This document shows, in pieces, positions 8,732 through 17,480 of a stretch of DNA of 64,000 bases; the stretch's first letter is position 1, and each line of letters opens with the position of its first letter. The DNA is taken from assembly GCA_006226375.1 (NCBI GenBank), contig SBHC01000081.1, positions 372,001 to 436,000 on the forward strand, read 5' to 3'. A program made the position numbers and the translations under genes. Source of the stretch: Deltaproteobacteria bacterium. Lineage in GTDB: Bacteria; Myxococcota_C; UBA6777. The notes under the pieces were generated by a model. That model did not search any database and was not told where the DNA came from. It saw only the letters and a program-made list of their open reading frames with translations.

Positions 8732-10336
8732 TTATTTCTTCACAAACTTGAGTTTCAACGAGTAGTCAATCGGACCGGCTTGGGTTTGCGCCTTGATGAC
8801 GCCACCAATTTGCAGTGTGTCTCCATCGATTTCGTATGTAAAGTTTTTGTGGTCAAAGTCACCGCACTTTACATCCACAGAGAACTCACCCGCCTTCGCC
8901 CCAGCTTTGAAGACGCCATTGGCTGAAATAGGAAAGGGGTACTCCACAGTCCGGTCACCCAAGTTGATTACAGCCTGAATCACGAAGTCGATGTAGAAGG
9001 TTGGACCCGTCCGAATCTGCCCTGCCGCCGTCGTAAACTCGGTTCGCATCAAGGTACCGATCAGCGCCGATTTGAAGATGACTTCGCCACCCTGTAGCTC
9101 CCAGTTCGCCTCAATCCACTCGCCGCCTTTGAACCCAAAGTCTACATCCAGTTCGGAGCCCAATCCCGCCTTCAGAGGGATATCCTTGGCTGTCGTCAGG
9201 CCATCCTTGGACGCACACTTCCCAGGCTTGAAGTTAATGGAGGGTGGTTTGTAGGTGGGCTTGGTCGGGTCATTGCTGCACAAGTCCTTGGTCACAGTGG
9301 TCTGTGCGTCGATATAGACCATCAAGTCGCACTGTTCGTCCGAGGACCGCCAGCCTTGCTTGACCTCTTTGTCCCCTTTGTTGTTCCAGGCGCAAGCGGT
9401 CGAGAGCGTATCTCCCACCTTCGCAGCGAACGGGAACGAGAACATCTTAAGGTATTTGTCAGGAGACCACACATCCACGTACATCAGCTCTTCACGCGAG
9501 CCGTCTTGGCGAACAATCTCGCTAATAAATTGGGTTCCAAGTTTCCCCATCATCGGCAAACCCGCCAACAAGGTAGCAGGCTGCTTGAACACACACAGGC
9601 TGGAGAGACGTTGCGGGACACCGGGTTGGATCGAGATGTCAGAGACAGGGTTCGACCAAAGCTTGTACGCCTTCCCACCTGTAGCGATGGGAAAGACCTT
9701 GATCCCGCTCTTTAACTCCACCGCGCTGCCTGAGTCGTTGCGAACCAAAAACGTGAGGCGAAGACGTTTGCCTTTGGGAAGCAAAACCCCTGCCTTGTCT
9801 GGAAACTGAAAGGCTGTGGCACCTGGAACCCAGACAAACAACGGCGTCAGCTTCTCTTTGGATGGGTCATCCGCCGAGCAATCCCAGGCGTCTTTGTCCT
9901 TCTTATCGCCATCATCGATGCTCAAGATGACCCGCTGCACAACGCCCTTGTTGACTTCAATGGGTTCGAATCGATGCAGCAACTGGTCCTCAGTCGTTGG
10001 AGCATCCAAGACCACACAGATTTGCTTCTCTTCGGCAGACGACTCCACAGAGAAGCCTTGGGCTTTTGCGTCAAAAGAGTTGGACGGCACTGACCCTTTG
10101 GGATTTTCGTAAGGAGTGTTGGGTTTGGGCCAATCGGCGGATTCAGGCTCCGGCCCCTTGGAAGGTTCCGGGGTAACTTGGCCGGTTCCGCTGTCTGTTG
10201 TGGTGCTGGCGTCTTGAGTTGTTTGCTCCTGAGGACTTGGCCCTCCACAGTTGAGGAAAGGAGTCACCCCAAAAAGAAAGACATTGACCATCACAACAAA
10301 AGCAAGCTGTGAAAAACGATTGCGTTGCAGAATCAT
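8732..10336 (-). CDS. Large lipoprotein of unknown function
   Basis: ATG 10336 is 5 nt after GGTGG (an upstream GTG at 10345 is also possible). The signal ends in PFLNCGG, an unusual lipobox with Asn before the cysteine, followed by a Thr/Ser/Pro-rich linker containing PEPSKGPEPES. The remaining 470 residues are rich in beta-strand patterns and Gly/Lys turns and end in a long amphipathic-strand region (FKSALIGTLM, YIDFVIQAVINLGDRTVEYPF, LKLKFVKK) that resembles a beta-sandwich or lipid-binding barrel. No family recognised. Probably co-transcribed with the downstream NAD(P)-binding gene. Confidence 0.8.
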   Translation of the reverse strand: MILQRNRFSQLAFVVMVNVFLFGVTPFLNCGGPSPQEQTTQDASTTTDSGTGQVTPEPSKGPEPESADWPKPNTPYENPKGSVPSNSFDAKAQGFSVESSAEEKQICVVLDAPTTEDQLLHRFEPIEVNKGVVQRVILSIDDGDKKDKDAWDCSADDPSKEKLTPLFVWVPGATAFQFPDKAGVLLPKGKRLRLTFLVRNDSGSAVELKSGIKVFPIATGGKAYKLWSNPVSDISIQPGVPQRLSSLCVFKQPATLLAGLPMMGKLGTQFISEIVRQDGSREELMYVDVWSPDKYLKMFSFPFAAKVGDTLSTACAWNNKGDKEVKQGWRSSDEQCDLMVYIDAQTTVTKDLCSNDPTKPTYKPPSINFKPGKCASKDGLTTAKDIPLKAGLGSELDVDFGFKGGEWIEANWELQGGEVIFKSALIGTLMRTEFTTAAGQIRTGPTFYIDFVIQAVINLGDRTVEYPFPISANGVFKAGAKAGEFSVDVKCGDFDHKNFTYEIDGDTLQIGGVIKAQTQAGPIDYSLKLKFVKK

Positions 10337-10412
10337 ACGTACCACCGGTGTCTAGCGAGTTGAAGCCCAACCTATGGTTTAAGCCGCATCGCCTTTGCAA
10401 GCATCCAAACGA

Positions 10413-11969
10413 CTAAGCCTTCTTACGCATCGCCCGAACATCAGGAAGGTTCGCAGGCGATGTGTCCACTCCTAACGCCTGGAGAACTCCTGCGAAGATC
10501 TCTTTTTCCTCGGCGTTGCGGCCTTTGTCTGCTTTTCCTGTGGTGGTGTCCCATCCGTAAGTCATTGCAGTGTCGGGATCAACACCACCCAACAAGGTGT
10601 TGCCGTTGGCCAAAGGCGAAAGAACCAGGAAGCCATTGTTGAGGCTATGAGCGGTTCCAAAGTCGGGGGCGTTGGCTGGCCGATTCTTCACTCGGCCAAA
10701 CTCCGTTGCCACATAGATGAGGGTGCGATCCCAAAAGCTCTCTCCGCTGGCGTATTCTTCCGACTTCAACAGATCGATGAGTCGGTCGGCAACACCCAAC
10801 ACGCGATTCCACATGAACGCCTGGGTTGCGCGGTGGGCCTGGTGGGAGAAGTCAAAGGCGATGGGTGTGTTCAACACGGTACCTTCTGGTAGTTTTTTGC
10901 CACCACCAGTCAGGTTTCCGTAGATGTCGTGGTCACCCACAGCCGTAACATCAAAGTTGGGAGCGATAGTGACAGCCACAGACACTCGGAACTTCAGGAG
11001 CAAGAACGCCAACGCGGCTTGGGTTTCCAAGGGGTCCACTTCCAGATTGGGGAACTTTTCCCGAACCAGTTGGGCCGAAGGAGACGGAGCCAAACCACTC
11101 TTCTTAAGCGGATACTTCGCGGAGTCCGGATACAGCATCAACTTGGAGATGAGGTCTTGGGCTTCCAAGTTTCGTAAGCTCTCGCCTCGCGTTCGGGTCC
11201 ATCGCTGCAAAGCCTTGTTGTTTTGGTACAGCTTGGTGAATCGGGTGTGAGGGTCAAGGCTTTCATCGCGAAGAAGGCGCATCTGTTGAATCAGCGAGGG
11301 GTCAATGTCGGTCAGTCCCTTGGTTCCGTGCAAACCAAGCGGCCACAACGAGGGATTCGCGACCTTCTCACCAAGAGCATACGTGGGAAGTCCTGTGTCG
11401 GTACCGTGCTGGATAAACTGGGTTCCCGACGCCAACAAGACGTTCGGCAAGGCATACGATTCACCGTACTCCGCCGCCACACATTCTTGAAGGGTGCGCC
11501 CCGCCCAGATCTCGTTTCCAGTGACACAGCGCCGTTGGGCGACCTCATGATTCACGCTGGAGCCGGTCTGGGTCACGACCATCATGTCTTGCTTGTGCTT
11601 CTTCACAAACTCCGACTGGTTTGTGGTGGACGGCATCGGGATGGGTCCAATCGCATCCAAACGCTGGTCCACGGCCCGGAAGGGAGAACCTTCCACAGAC
11701 TTCACGAGTTTGTCGGGAAAGCAGTTAAGGGTGGGTGCGTTGGCGCTCTCGGATTCGCGGATGGCCAGGAAGCTATCCACAAGAGAAGCACCGCCAGAGG
11801 CCGCAAGGACAATCAAAAACTTGGGGTCCTTGCCTTGACCCGGTTGGGCCACAGCAGGTGGCGCGGACTTCCATTGGGAGAGCCCAAAACCAGCCGCTCC
11901 CAGCAAACCAGCAGCGCCCAAGCCTTGTAACAGTTGACGTCGTGACAACCCGTTGTTCTTTTTGCTCAT
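10413..11969 (-). CDS. Tat-exported DUF1501-like protein
   Basis: ATG 11969 sits 7 nt after GAGAG; an ATG 6 bp upstream is an alternative. The N-terminus has SRRQLLQG followed by a hydrophobic stretch and AVAQ: a twin-arginine signal peptide. The body has the features of the DUF1501 family (alkaline-phosphatase-like fold): FLIVLAASGG, a His-containing GSSVNHEVAQRR stretch, FDFSHQAH and YVATEFGRVKN near the C-terminus. DUF1501 proteins are usually encoded with multi-heme/planctomycete cytochrome-type proteins, as here (12613-14085). The biochemical reaction of the family is unknown. It should act in the periplasm. Confidence 0.85.
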   Translation of the reverse strand: MSKKNNGLSRRQLLQGLGAAGLLGAAGFGLSQWKSAPPAVAQPGQGKDPKFLIVLAASGGASLVDSFLAIRESESANAPTLNCFPDKLVKSVEGSPFRAVDQRLDAIGPIPMPSTTNQSEFVKKHKQDMMVVTQTGSSVNHEVAQRRCVTGNEIWAGRTLQECVAAEYGESYALPNVLLASGTQFIQHGTDTGLPTYALGEKVANPSLWPLGLHGTKGLTDIDPSLIQQMRLLRDESLDPHTRFTKLYQNNKALQRWTRTRGESLRNLEAQDLISKLMLYPDSAKYPLKKSGLAPSPSAQLVREKFPNLEVDPLETQAALAFLLLKFRVSVAVTIAPNFDVTAVGDHDIYGNLTGGGKKLPEGTVLNTPIAFDFSHQAHRATQAFMWNRVLGVADRLIDLLKSEEYASGESFWDRTLIYVATEFGRVKNRPANAPDFGTAHSLNNGFLVLSPLANGNTLLGGVDPDTAMTYGWDTTTGKADKGRNAEEKEIFAGVLQALGVDTSPANLPDVRAMRKKA

Positions 11970-11990
11970 AGTCATACTCTCTGCTGCGGT

Positions 11991-12626
11991 TTAATAGAAG
12001 AGGAACTCAGTGCTTGTCACAAGACCAAAGCATACCAACGTCGACCAATCTTGGGCAGGCTTCTGGCTTTTCTCTTTCACCTTGTCCCAAAAGCCCACCA
12101 ACTTGGACTTTTCTTCGTTCGTGGGCAAACGCAAGAGCAGTCGCTTGTAAAGAGTGGTGACAACTTCTTCACGAGCAGAGGCGCTGGGTTCCGACTGTCC
12201 GACCACAGGCTTGAAGATGACGGCCTTGCTGCCGTCTGCAAAATCTCGCTTGGCCCGCTCGGTGCAAGACGCCATCGCAACCCGCTCCGTGACAATGGGT
12301 GCTCCCAAAGGAGAAATCTCCCAAGGCACTCGAATCGAGAGTTGGTAGGGTTCAACTCCTTTCAAGGCAACACGGTGAGCCTCAGAAAAGCAATCGTACT
12401 TCCCAAGCTCACGACAAAGCTCAGTCTTCTCAATTTGAAGCGCCATGCTCAGGTTGTTGGCCAGACGGGTCGGGCCTTTGAACTTGATTCGCGCGGTCTG
12501 GGAAGGCGCTACATTTTGGGTGGCGGTGGGTGGTTCACAGCCAAGAGTCCACAAGCAACACAAAGCCAACCCAGCAACAATCCAGGATTTGCGTAACCAA
12601 CGGAAAAGAGAATTATGGCGCACCAT
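11991..12626 (-). CDS. Small lipoprotein between cytochrome-like and DUF1501 genes
   Basis: The start is ATG 12626 (or GTG 12623, better spaced at 6 nt after GGAGG); it overlaps the end of the upstream gene by about 14 bp, so coupling is expected. The signal peptide ends in LWTLGCEPP. The mature protein (about 180 residues) contains two cysteine-flanked segments and ends in a helical region resembling the C-terminal part of planctomycete cytochrome-associated DUF1592/1588 proteins (LYKRLLLRLPTNEEK), a short motif also typical of that family. I infer that it is a periplasmic partner of the flanking gene products. No enzymatic motif seen. Confidence 0.75.
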   Translation of the reverse strand: MVRHNSLFRWLRKSWIVAGLALCCLWTLGCEPPTATQNVAPSQTARIKFKGPTRLANNLSMALQIEKTELCRELGKYDCFSEAHRVALKGVEPYQLSIRVPWEISPLGAPIVTERVAMASCTERAKRDFADGSKAVIFKPVVGQSEPSASAREEVVTTLYKRLLLRLPTNEEKSKLVGFWDKVKEKSQKPAQDWSTLVCFGLVTSTEFLFY

Positions 12627-14085
12627 ACACCTCCGACTGTACGAGGGCATGGAGCATTCGCTCCACACCGTATTGGTGAACCGACTTGAAGTCTTTCCAG
12701 AGCTTCTCAAACGCTTGCCGCTCCTTCGGGAAGGACGGCTCTGCGCCCATCAAGAGCTTCCAGTAATCGAGGACCGTCGCTTGGGCGAACTCATCACTGT
12801 TGGCGGCGACCTGTGCCCACTCCATCAGATCTTTCACGCGCTTGCCCAACAAAACACCGGACTCCGGGACAAGTTTGATGCGTGGTCCTTCATCCCGCTC
12901 GAAGAACTTCATTCGATCTGGAATGTAGGTAAGCAGCTTTCCTGCTTGGACGGAAACTCCGTTGTACCGAGTAAACGGATAGGCCATTGCGTCCAAGGTT
13001 TGATGACAGCCTTTACAACCTTCGGCCCGAACGTTCTTGTTGTCGTAGTCGGCAGGCTCGTTGCGAACGGGATACAAGCCTTCGCGCTTCGCGATGTCTT
13101 TTCCCAGGTAGGAGCGGTACATCTGGGCTGCCGTTGCCCGAGGAATCACGCTGAACATCGTGATAAGCCCCAAGGTCCAGGGCGTTGTCATCACGCCGGC
13201 GCGCTTCTCTTTCGGCACAATGCTGTAGATGGGATTGCCGAAATAGTTGGTGTCGGGGTCTTTGTCCATCTTGTAGTACACAGACTTCCCGTTCTCTTCT
13301 TTTCGACCCACGTAATACTGTGCAGTGAGCAGCAAGCGAGCGTCCCGGTTGTCGGTGTGCGCGTAGGTGATCAGATTGTAATCCAGGTAGTAATCCGCCA
13401 CAGGAAAGAGCCCTGCGTCTTCCCCGGCTTTCCCGTACTTTCCTGGCCGAATTTTACGGTGCGACATTTGCCAGATCACACCATTTTTCCCGTTCCAATA
13501 AGGTGTATCAAAGCACTTGTCGAGAAGAGCGGAGATCGCTCCCTTCTTGTCTTGCACTTCACGGAATTTCTCAAGATCTTCGAACGAAACCATCTGACCG
13601 CAGAAGTCTTGGGAGACTTTCTTGTAAGCGCGAATGTAATCGTACCCACATCCAGGTTGTCCAGGCTCACAAGCCACCGACTCTGTCGGCTTTACAGAAG
13701 CATCGCCGGGCGCGTAGCCTTTCTGGATCTCCACAAGGTTGGTCACGCCGTCTTTGTCTGCGTCCATCCCCTCAATCTTCTTGAGGGCCTGCTGCAAGCC
13801 TGACGTAAACGCTTCATGAGAGAGGGGCTTTCCGTCCGCTCCCATCGCGTCTTTGACCTGTTGACCAAAGGGGTTCACACCTGGAGGTGTCGCGGTGTGA
13901 CACGTCTTGCACTCGACCTGACCGCTCGCACACAAAGGCGAGTCGGCGTACAATCCGCAAAAGGTTCCTGGTGCTGAAGGTCGCGCATTGGCTTTGCGTG
14001 CTGGTTGCCATTGCCACAGCAAGACACCACCTGCAAACATTGCTGCAAGCCCCCACATCCCCGCTCTCATCGTGATGCTTTTCAT
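12613..14085 (-). CDS. Exported c-type cytochrome-like protein (DUF1592/DUF1588-related)
   Basis: ATG 14085 lies 6 nt after GGAG; the upstream frame start at 14103 is less likely. An N-terminal hydrophobic segment (GMWGLAAMFAGGVLLW) directs export. Two heme-c motifs are visible: CKTCH near residue 60 and CKGCH near 345. A calcium-type DADKDGVTNLVE loop follows the first. The helical core with PxMYRSYLGK, DYxLDYNLITYAHTDNRDARLLLTAQYYVGR and HQTLDAMAYPFTRYNG resembles planctomycete cytochrome/DUF1592 proteins, which are always found with DUF1501 genes. Probably a periplasmic electron-transfer or heme protein; the pathway is unknown. Confidence 0.82.
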   Translation of the reverse strand: MKSITMRAGMWGLAAMFAGGVLLWQWQPARKANARPSAPGTFCGLYADSPLCASGQVECKTCHTATPPGVNPFGQQVKDAMGADGKPLSHEAFTSGLQQALKKIEGMDADKDGVTNLVEIQKGYAPGDASVKPTESVACEPGQPGCGYDYIRAYKKVSQDFCGQMVSFEDLEKFREVQDKKGAISALLDKCFDTPYWNGKNGVIWQMSHRKIRPGKYGKAGEDAGLFPVADYYLDYNLITYAHTDNRDARLLLTAQYYVGRKEENGKSVYYKMDKDPDTNYFGNPIYSIVPKEKRAGVMTTPWTLGLITMFSVIPRATAAQMYRSYLGKDIAKREGLYPVRNEPADYDNKNVRAEGCKGCHQTLDAMAYPFTRYNGVSVQAGKLLTYIPDRMKFFERDEGPRIKLVPESGVLLGKRVKDLMEWAQVAANSDEFAQATVLDYWKLLMGAEPSFPKERQAFEKLWKDFKSVHQYGVERMLHALVQSEVYGAP

Positions 14086-14229
14086 CGGATTCTCCACATC
14101 CACCTGGACTGGAACAAGAAATAGTTATTCCTAGTTGTAGCAAAGATTTCGAGGCGTTGCTATCCCCTAACAAGAGGAATTCGGCATCGGCCAGATGGCG
14201 TAGGTCAAAGTCTTACACACACGTATCCC

Positions 14230-14889
14230 CTACGTCATGAGATTGTTTTCGTGTGTCCAGACCGCGAGTTGCACTCGGTCCTTGAGGCTCAATTTGTACA
14301 AGATGTTGCTCACATGTGTCTTTACGGTTTTGGGGCTGATGTTGAGATGAGTCGCGATTTCTTTGTTCTTTTGACCTTGCGCCACGAGCCTCAACACATC
14401 CAACTCCCGATTGGTAAGCAAGTCACGGGGGTCATGCTCTGGAGCTGAGGAAGGTGCAGGAGATGGGCTGGTCAGTCTCTTCATTAGCTTTTGGGAGATG
14501 CGAGGATGAAGCGGTGACTCTCCACGATGAACGTCCTGGATCGCCTTGAACAACTCTTGGGGCGTGATGTCTTTGAGCATGTAACCATCTGCGCCCACCT
14601 CAATGGCAGCAAAGACTTTCTCGTCGTCCAAGAAGCTGCTCAGCACCAAGACCTTTGGCGAAGAGGGTCGCTTCTTGAGTTGTTCCAGAACTTCAATGCC
14701 TGAGAGCTGCGGCATGACCAGATCCAACAACACAACGTCGGGAGAGAGTGAGTCAATTTGCTCCAAGGCTTCGTGACCGTTGGTCGCCTCTCCAACAAGT
14801 TCAAGCTCTTCGTGTAGCTCCAGAAAGCTACGCAAGCCACGTCGAACCATCATGTGGTCATCGCAGATCAAGACTCGGATGGGTGTCAT
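14230..14889 (-). CDS. NarL/FixJ-type response regulator
   Basis: 219 residues: a receiver domain (LICDDHMMVRRGL acidic pocket, DVVLLDLVMP phospho-Asp, LVLSSF, MLKDI lysine) and a C-terminal LuxR-type HTH (LTNRELDVLRLVAQGQKNKEIATHL...TVKTHVSNILYKL). The start follows GAGG by 8 nt, 3 bp after the stop of the histidine kinase gene with which it forms a two-component pair. It should bind DNA as a phosphorylated dimer. Target genes cannot be told from the sequence. Confidence 0.95.
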   Translation of the reverse strand: MTPIRVLICDDHMMVRRGLRSFLELHEELELVGEATNGHEALEQIDSLSPDVVLLDLVMPQLSGIEVLEQLKKRPSSPKVLVLSSFLDDEKVFAAIEVGADGYMLKDITPQELFKAIQDVHRGESPLHPRISQKLMKRLTSPSPAPSSAPEHDPRDLLTNRELDVLRLVAQGQKNKEIATHLNISPKTVKTHVSNILYKLSLKDRVQLAVWTHENNLMT

Positions 14890-14892
14890 GAT

Positions 14893-16104
14893 TCAAACCT
14901 CAGAGAAGGAAAGCGGAAGTGACAACCGCACACAGGTTGTCTTGTCGGGATGACTCTCAATCGACAATGAAGCCCCAATTAACTCCGCACGCTCATGCAT
15001 AATTTCAAGACCAAAGGTTTGCGAGGCTTCCCGCTTGGCTTCCCAATCAAATCCAGGACCGCGATCCATCAACTCCAACACAAGCCCGCTCTCATCAAGA
15101 GAGAGTGTGATTTGAACCTCTCTGGTCTCTGTATGCTTTACCACATTGTGAAGGGCTTCTTGAAGGATACGGAACAGATGGTGTGCAATTTCCGGGGGAA
15201 GGGATGGAATCGAAGGCGGGGCATGGAGAGTGTAGTGAAGTTGGTCGCGCTGTTCCATCTCCGCAAGATATTCTTTCAACAACTCCAACGGCTCCTCTTC
15301 ACGACGCAAGGCAGGACGAAGTTGAAAGATCAACGCCCTCATTTCCTTTAGAGCCATTTGGGCGGTGTGATCGATCTGAACCAGAGGTTCGGTGGCTTTG
15401 GAAGGATCTTGCTTCAAACGCATCAACGCAGACTGGGACAAAAAGGTCATGCTAAAGAGCATCTGATTGACGGAGTCGTGGAGCTCGCGCGCCAAGCGAT
15501 TCCGCTCTTGGGCAATCGCAAACTCCTCGACCTGTTCGGAGTGTTCTTGAAGTTTTTGGTGCGACTCCTGCAGTTGGAGCAACAAATGTTGGCTGTTCAT
15601 CAAAGCCGTTTCCGTTGTAATGAGCATATTGACGTAAGAGCTCAGCAACAAAAACCCAGCGTAGATGATCAAAGTGGTGCTGAGGTCTTGGGTTCCAAAG
15701 AACCCATAACGCACCGCAAAAGCCACCAAGGAGAAAAGAAAGACCCATCCCAAACCTGAGCGTCCTGGAACCGCCAGAAGAATCCCTGGGATGACAGGAA
15801 CGAAAAGCACCAACGCAATAAAGTAGGCAGGATGCAAAAGGGTCAAACCCAGAATCAAGAAGGACTGGAGCAGCAACAGCAAGGCCAGCGCGTTCCAAGA
15901 GCGATGCAAGAGGGAATGCATCAAGCCAAAGGAAGCGGCCAGCAAGAGTGTGCCGCCAAGATACGTCCAAAGCAGCTCAGGATCCCGTTGGGAAACTCGC
16001 ATGAGCAGGCGAATCGCAACAATGCCAGACACCAGGTATGCCGTGGCAAACAACCCCACCAACTTTTGCTGAGACAACAAGTCTTGTCGGACCGTTGAAG
16101 GCAT
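14893..16104 (-). CDS. Membrane sensor histidine kinase (HisKA_3 type)
   Basis: 403 residues with about six transmembrane helices in the first 180 residues (a 7TM/MASE-like sensor with short loops), a coiled coil (HQKLQEHSEQVEEFAIAQE), then the HisKA_3 dimerisation box ERNRLARELHDSVNQ with the phospho-accepting His, and an HATPase domain (N-box LQEALHNVVKH, G-boxes DRGPGFD and FGLEIMHERAELIGA). Start ATG is 6 nt after AGGA. It phosphorylates the downstream NarL-type regulator. The membrane sensor probably responds to a membrane or envelope signal; no ligand domain is recognisable. Confidence 0.94.
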   Translation of the reverse strand: MPSTVRQDLLSQQKLVGLFATAYLVSGIVAIRLLMRVSQRDPELLWTYLGGTLLLAASFGLMHSLLHRSWNALALLLLLQSFLILGLTLLHPAYFIALVLFVPVIPGILLAVPGRSGLGWVFLFSLVAFAVRYGFFGTQDLSTTLIIYAGFLLLSSYVNMLITTETALMNSQHLLLQLQESHQKLQEHSEQVEEFAIAQERNRLARELHDSVNQMLFSMTFLSQSALMRLKQDPSKATEPLVQIDHTAQMALKEMRALIFQLRPALRREEEPLELLKEYLAEMEQRDQLHYTLHAPPSIPSLPPEIAHHLFRILQEALHNVVKHTETREVQITLSLDESGLVLELMDRGPGFDWEAKREASQTFGLEIMHERAELIGASLSIESHPDKTTCVRLSLPLSFSEV

Positions 16105-16252
16105 ACGTCTTCCTCACACGATGTCAGCACAACAACTCTTCGTTCCCCCAGTATCTAAACAAAGTTCGGCCCCCATCGCAAGCTGGGAGCCGCATCGTTC
16201 GAAGGTCTTGTGTTCCGGTGTTGCGTCCCACAAAAACCGAATAATTCTAGAT

Positions 16253-16310
16253 ATGGAGGGCGGGCACTGCTCTGTAATTTTAAGAGAGCAGGCCCGTCTT
16301 CCCTCCACAT
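16253..16310. other. Long imperfect hairpin upstream of the histidine kinase gene
   Basis: Arms at 16253-16273 and 16285-16310 pair as GGAGGG/CCCTCC, CGGGC/GCCCG and TGCTCT/AGAGCA with two small bulges, around an 11-nt AT-rich loop (GTAATTTTAAG). It lies about 150 bp upstream of the kinase start, so it could be a 5'UTR element, a small RNA or a terminator of something transcribed through the adjacent gene-free region. Seen by eye only. Confidence 0.5.
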
Positions 16311-17480
16311 GGGAAAAGATGGATAGACCCGGAGGTGCGGAACAACAAGCTCCAACTGTCGCTTCAGTCACTCTGTCTCTGGATACTCCAAGGAGCATGT
16401 TGGGTGTTGGAGGCGAAAACACGTAGCTACCAGGGCGTGAGCGTACCCACTTTCAGACGCAAGCCGTGTGAGGCTCATCGTCACCCAGGGTCTGTGCTTT
16501 GTGGATCATGCTTCCAACAGCCCGTTCGTTCGCTTCGCTCGCAGGGCGTCAAAGACTTCTCTTGCCAGGGCGTCACGTTTCTCTCCCGAAGAAGCAGAAG
16601 ATTGGCGGCCTTCCTATCGTTGTTCACGTACAGCCTTGGAAAGAACCCTGTATCTATGCGTTGCGATCGGGCCAGAAACAGATAAGGGTGATGAAGAAAG
16701 TGTGGAACAACGAGATCCTCCACTCTTCCATCAGCAACATTCGAAACCTGTGTTCCTCTTGCATCCCATTCTTCCTGACGAAACGAGGCACATGTTCGCG
16801 CCGCTCGCTTGACGCCAGGAATGAGGAATGCAACACGGGACGGAGACAGTGGGGCGAGCCCTGCTTCCCTTTCCGGAAGAACCTTGTGAGCGATCGGAGA
16901 GTCCTGCATAGAATGACTCGCCAGCAACACAAGAGACAAAAGAAAGGGAGGTTCGAGAGATTCAAACAGCTTCGGCAGGAGGCCACACCAAAAAGAAGCG
17001 TACAAATGGCCCGTACGGCTTTTTGTGTGAACGCCTGAGTCTCTCCAAAGCCACTGACGCGCGGTGTCCAGGTCAAACAGCGCGCCCGCCGTTTCCCCCG
17101 CCAAAGCGAAGCAAACAGGCCTGAGCAGAAGTGTACGTCCAACGTGACCATTTGAAGAACAGCGCATGGATTGCTCCACCCACACCGTCCTACCGGGATA
17201 GCCACAGCCCGGTCTCGGGAAGACACGCCAGAGAAGCTCCCCACTTCCAAAGCAGACCAAACATCTTGGCAAAGCCAAAGAGACAGTCCACCTCTTTTCA
17301 AGCTAACTCATTCCAACTCTATGTCATGCAACGAGCTAGCTATCCAGAAAGCTGGCGGACCACCCAACCGTCCCATAGTGCTCATGAATGGGAGAAGTTG
17401 GAGGGTCACTGGTGAGTTGATACGAAAGCGATTGGGAAAGGTTCAAAAAAAGATAGCTTCCTTGCAAGGTATCGAGGAAG
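16311..17480. other. Gene-free region of about 1.2 kb
   Basis: Several overlapping open frames occur on both strands (the longest on the minus strand, 17278-16481), but none has a good ribosome site, recognisable motif, or the acidic/charged composition of neighbouring proteins; they are unusually rich in Cys, Trp and Arg, which argues against coding. GTTCGCTTCGCTCGC at 16526-16540 is a short palindromic run. It could be a decayed gene, a structured RNA locus or an old insertion. I see no tRNA, rRNA or insertion-sequence ends. Confidence 0.4.

Noticed and set aside
9961-9980. GGTTCGAATC, a tRNA T-loop-like string
   Set aside because: Lies inside the lipoprotein coding sequence with no cloverleaf around it.
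12445-13803. + strand open frame of 452 codons opposite the heme-protein gene
   Set aside because: Antisense shadow; the minus strand has two CxxCH motifs.
16481-17278. Minus-strand frame of 265 codons as a gene
   Set aside because: No ribosome site, Cys/Trp/Arg-rich, overlapped by another open frame on the same strand; I treat the region as unassigned.
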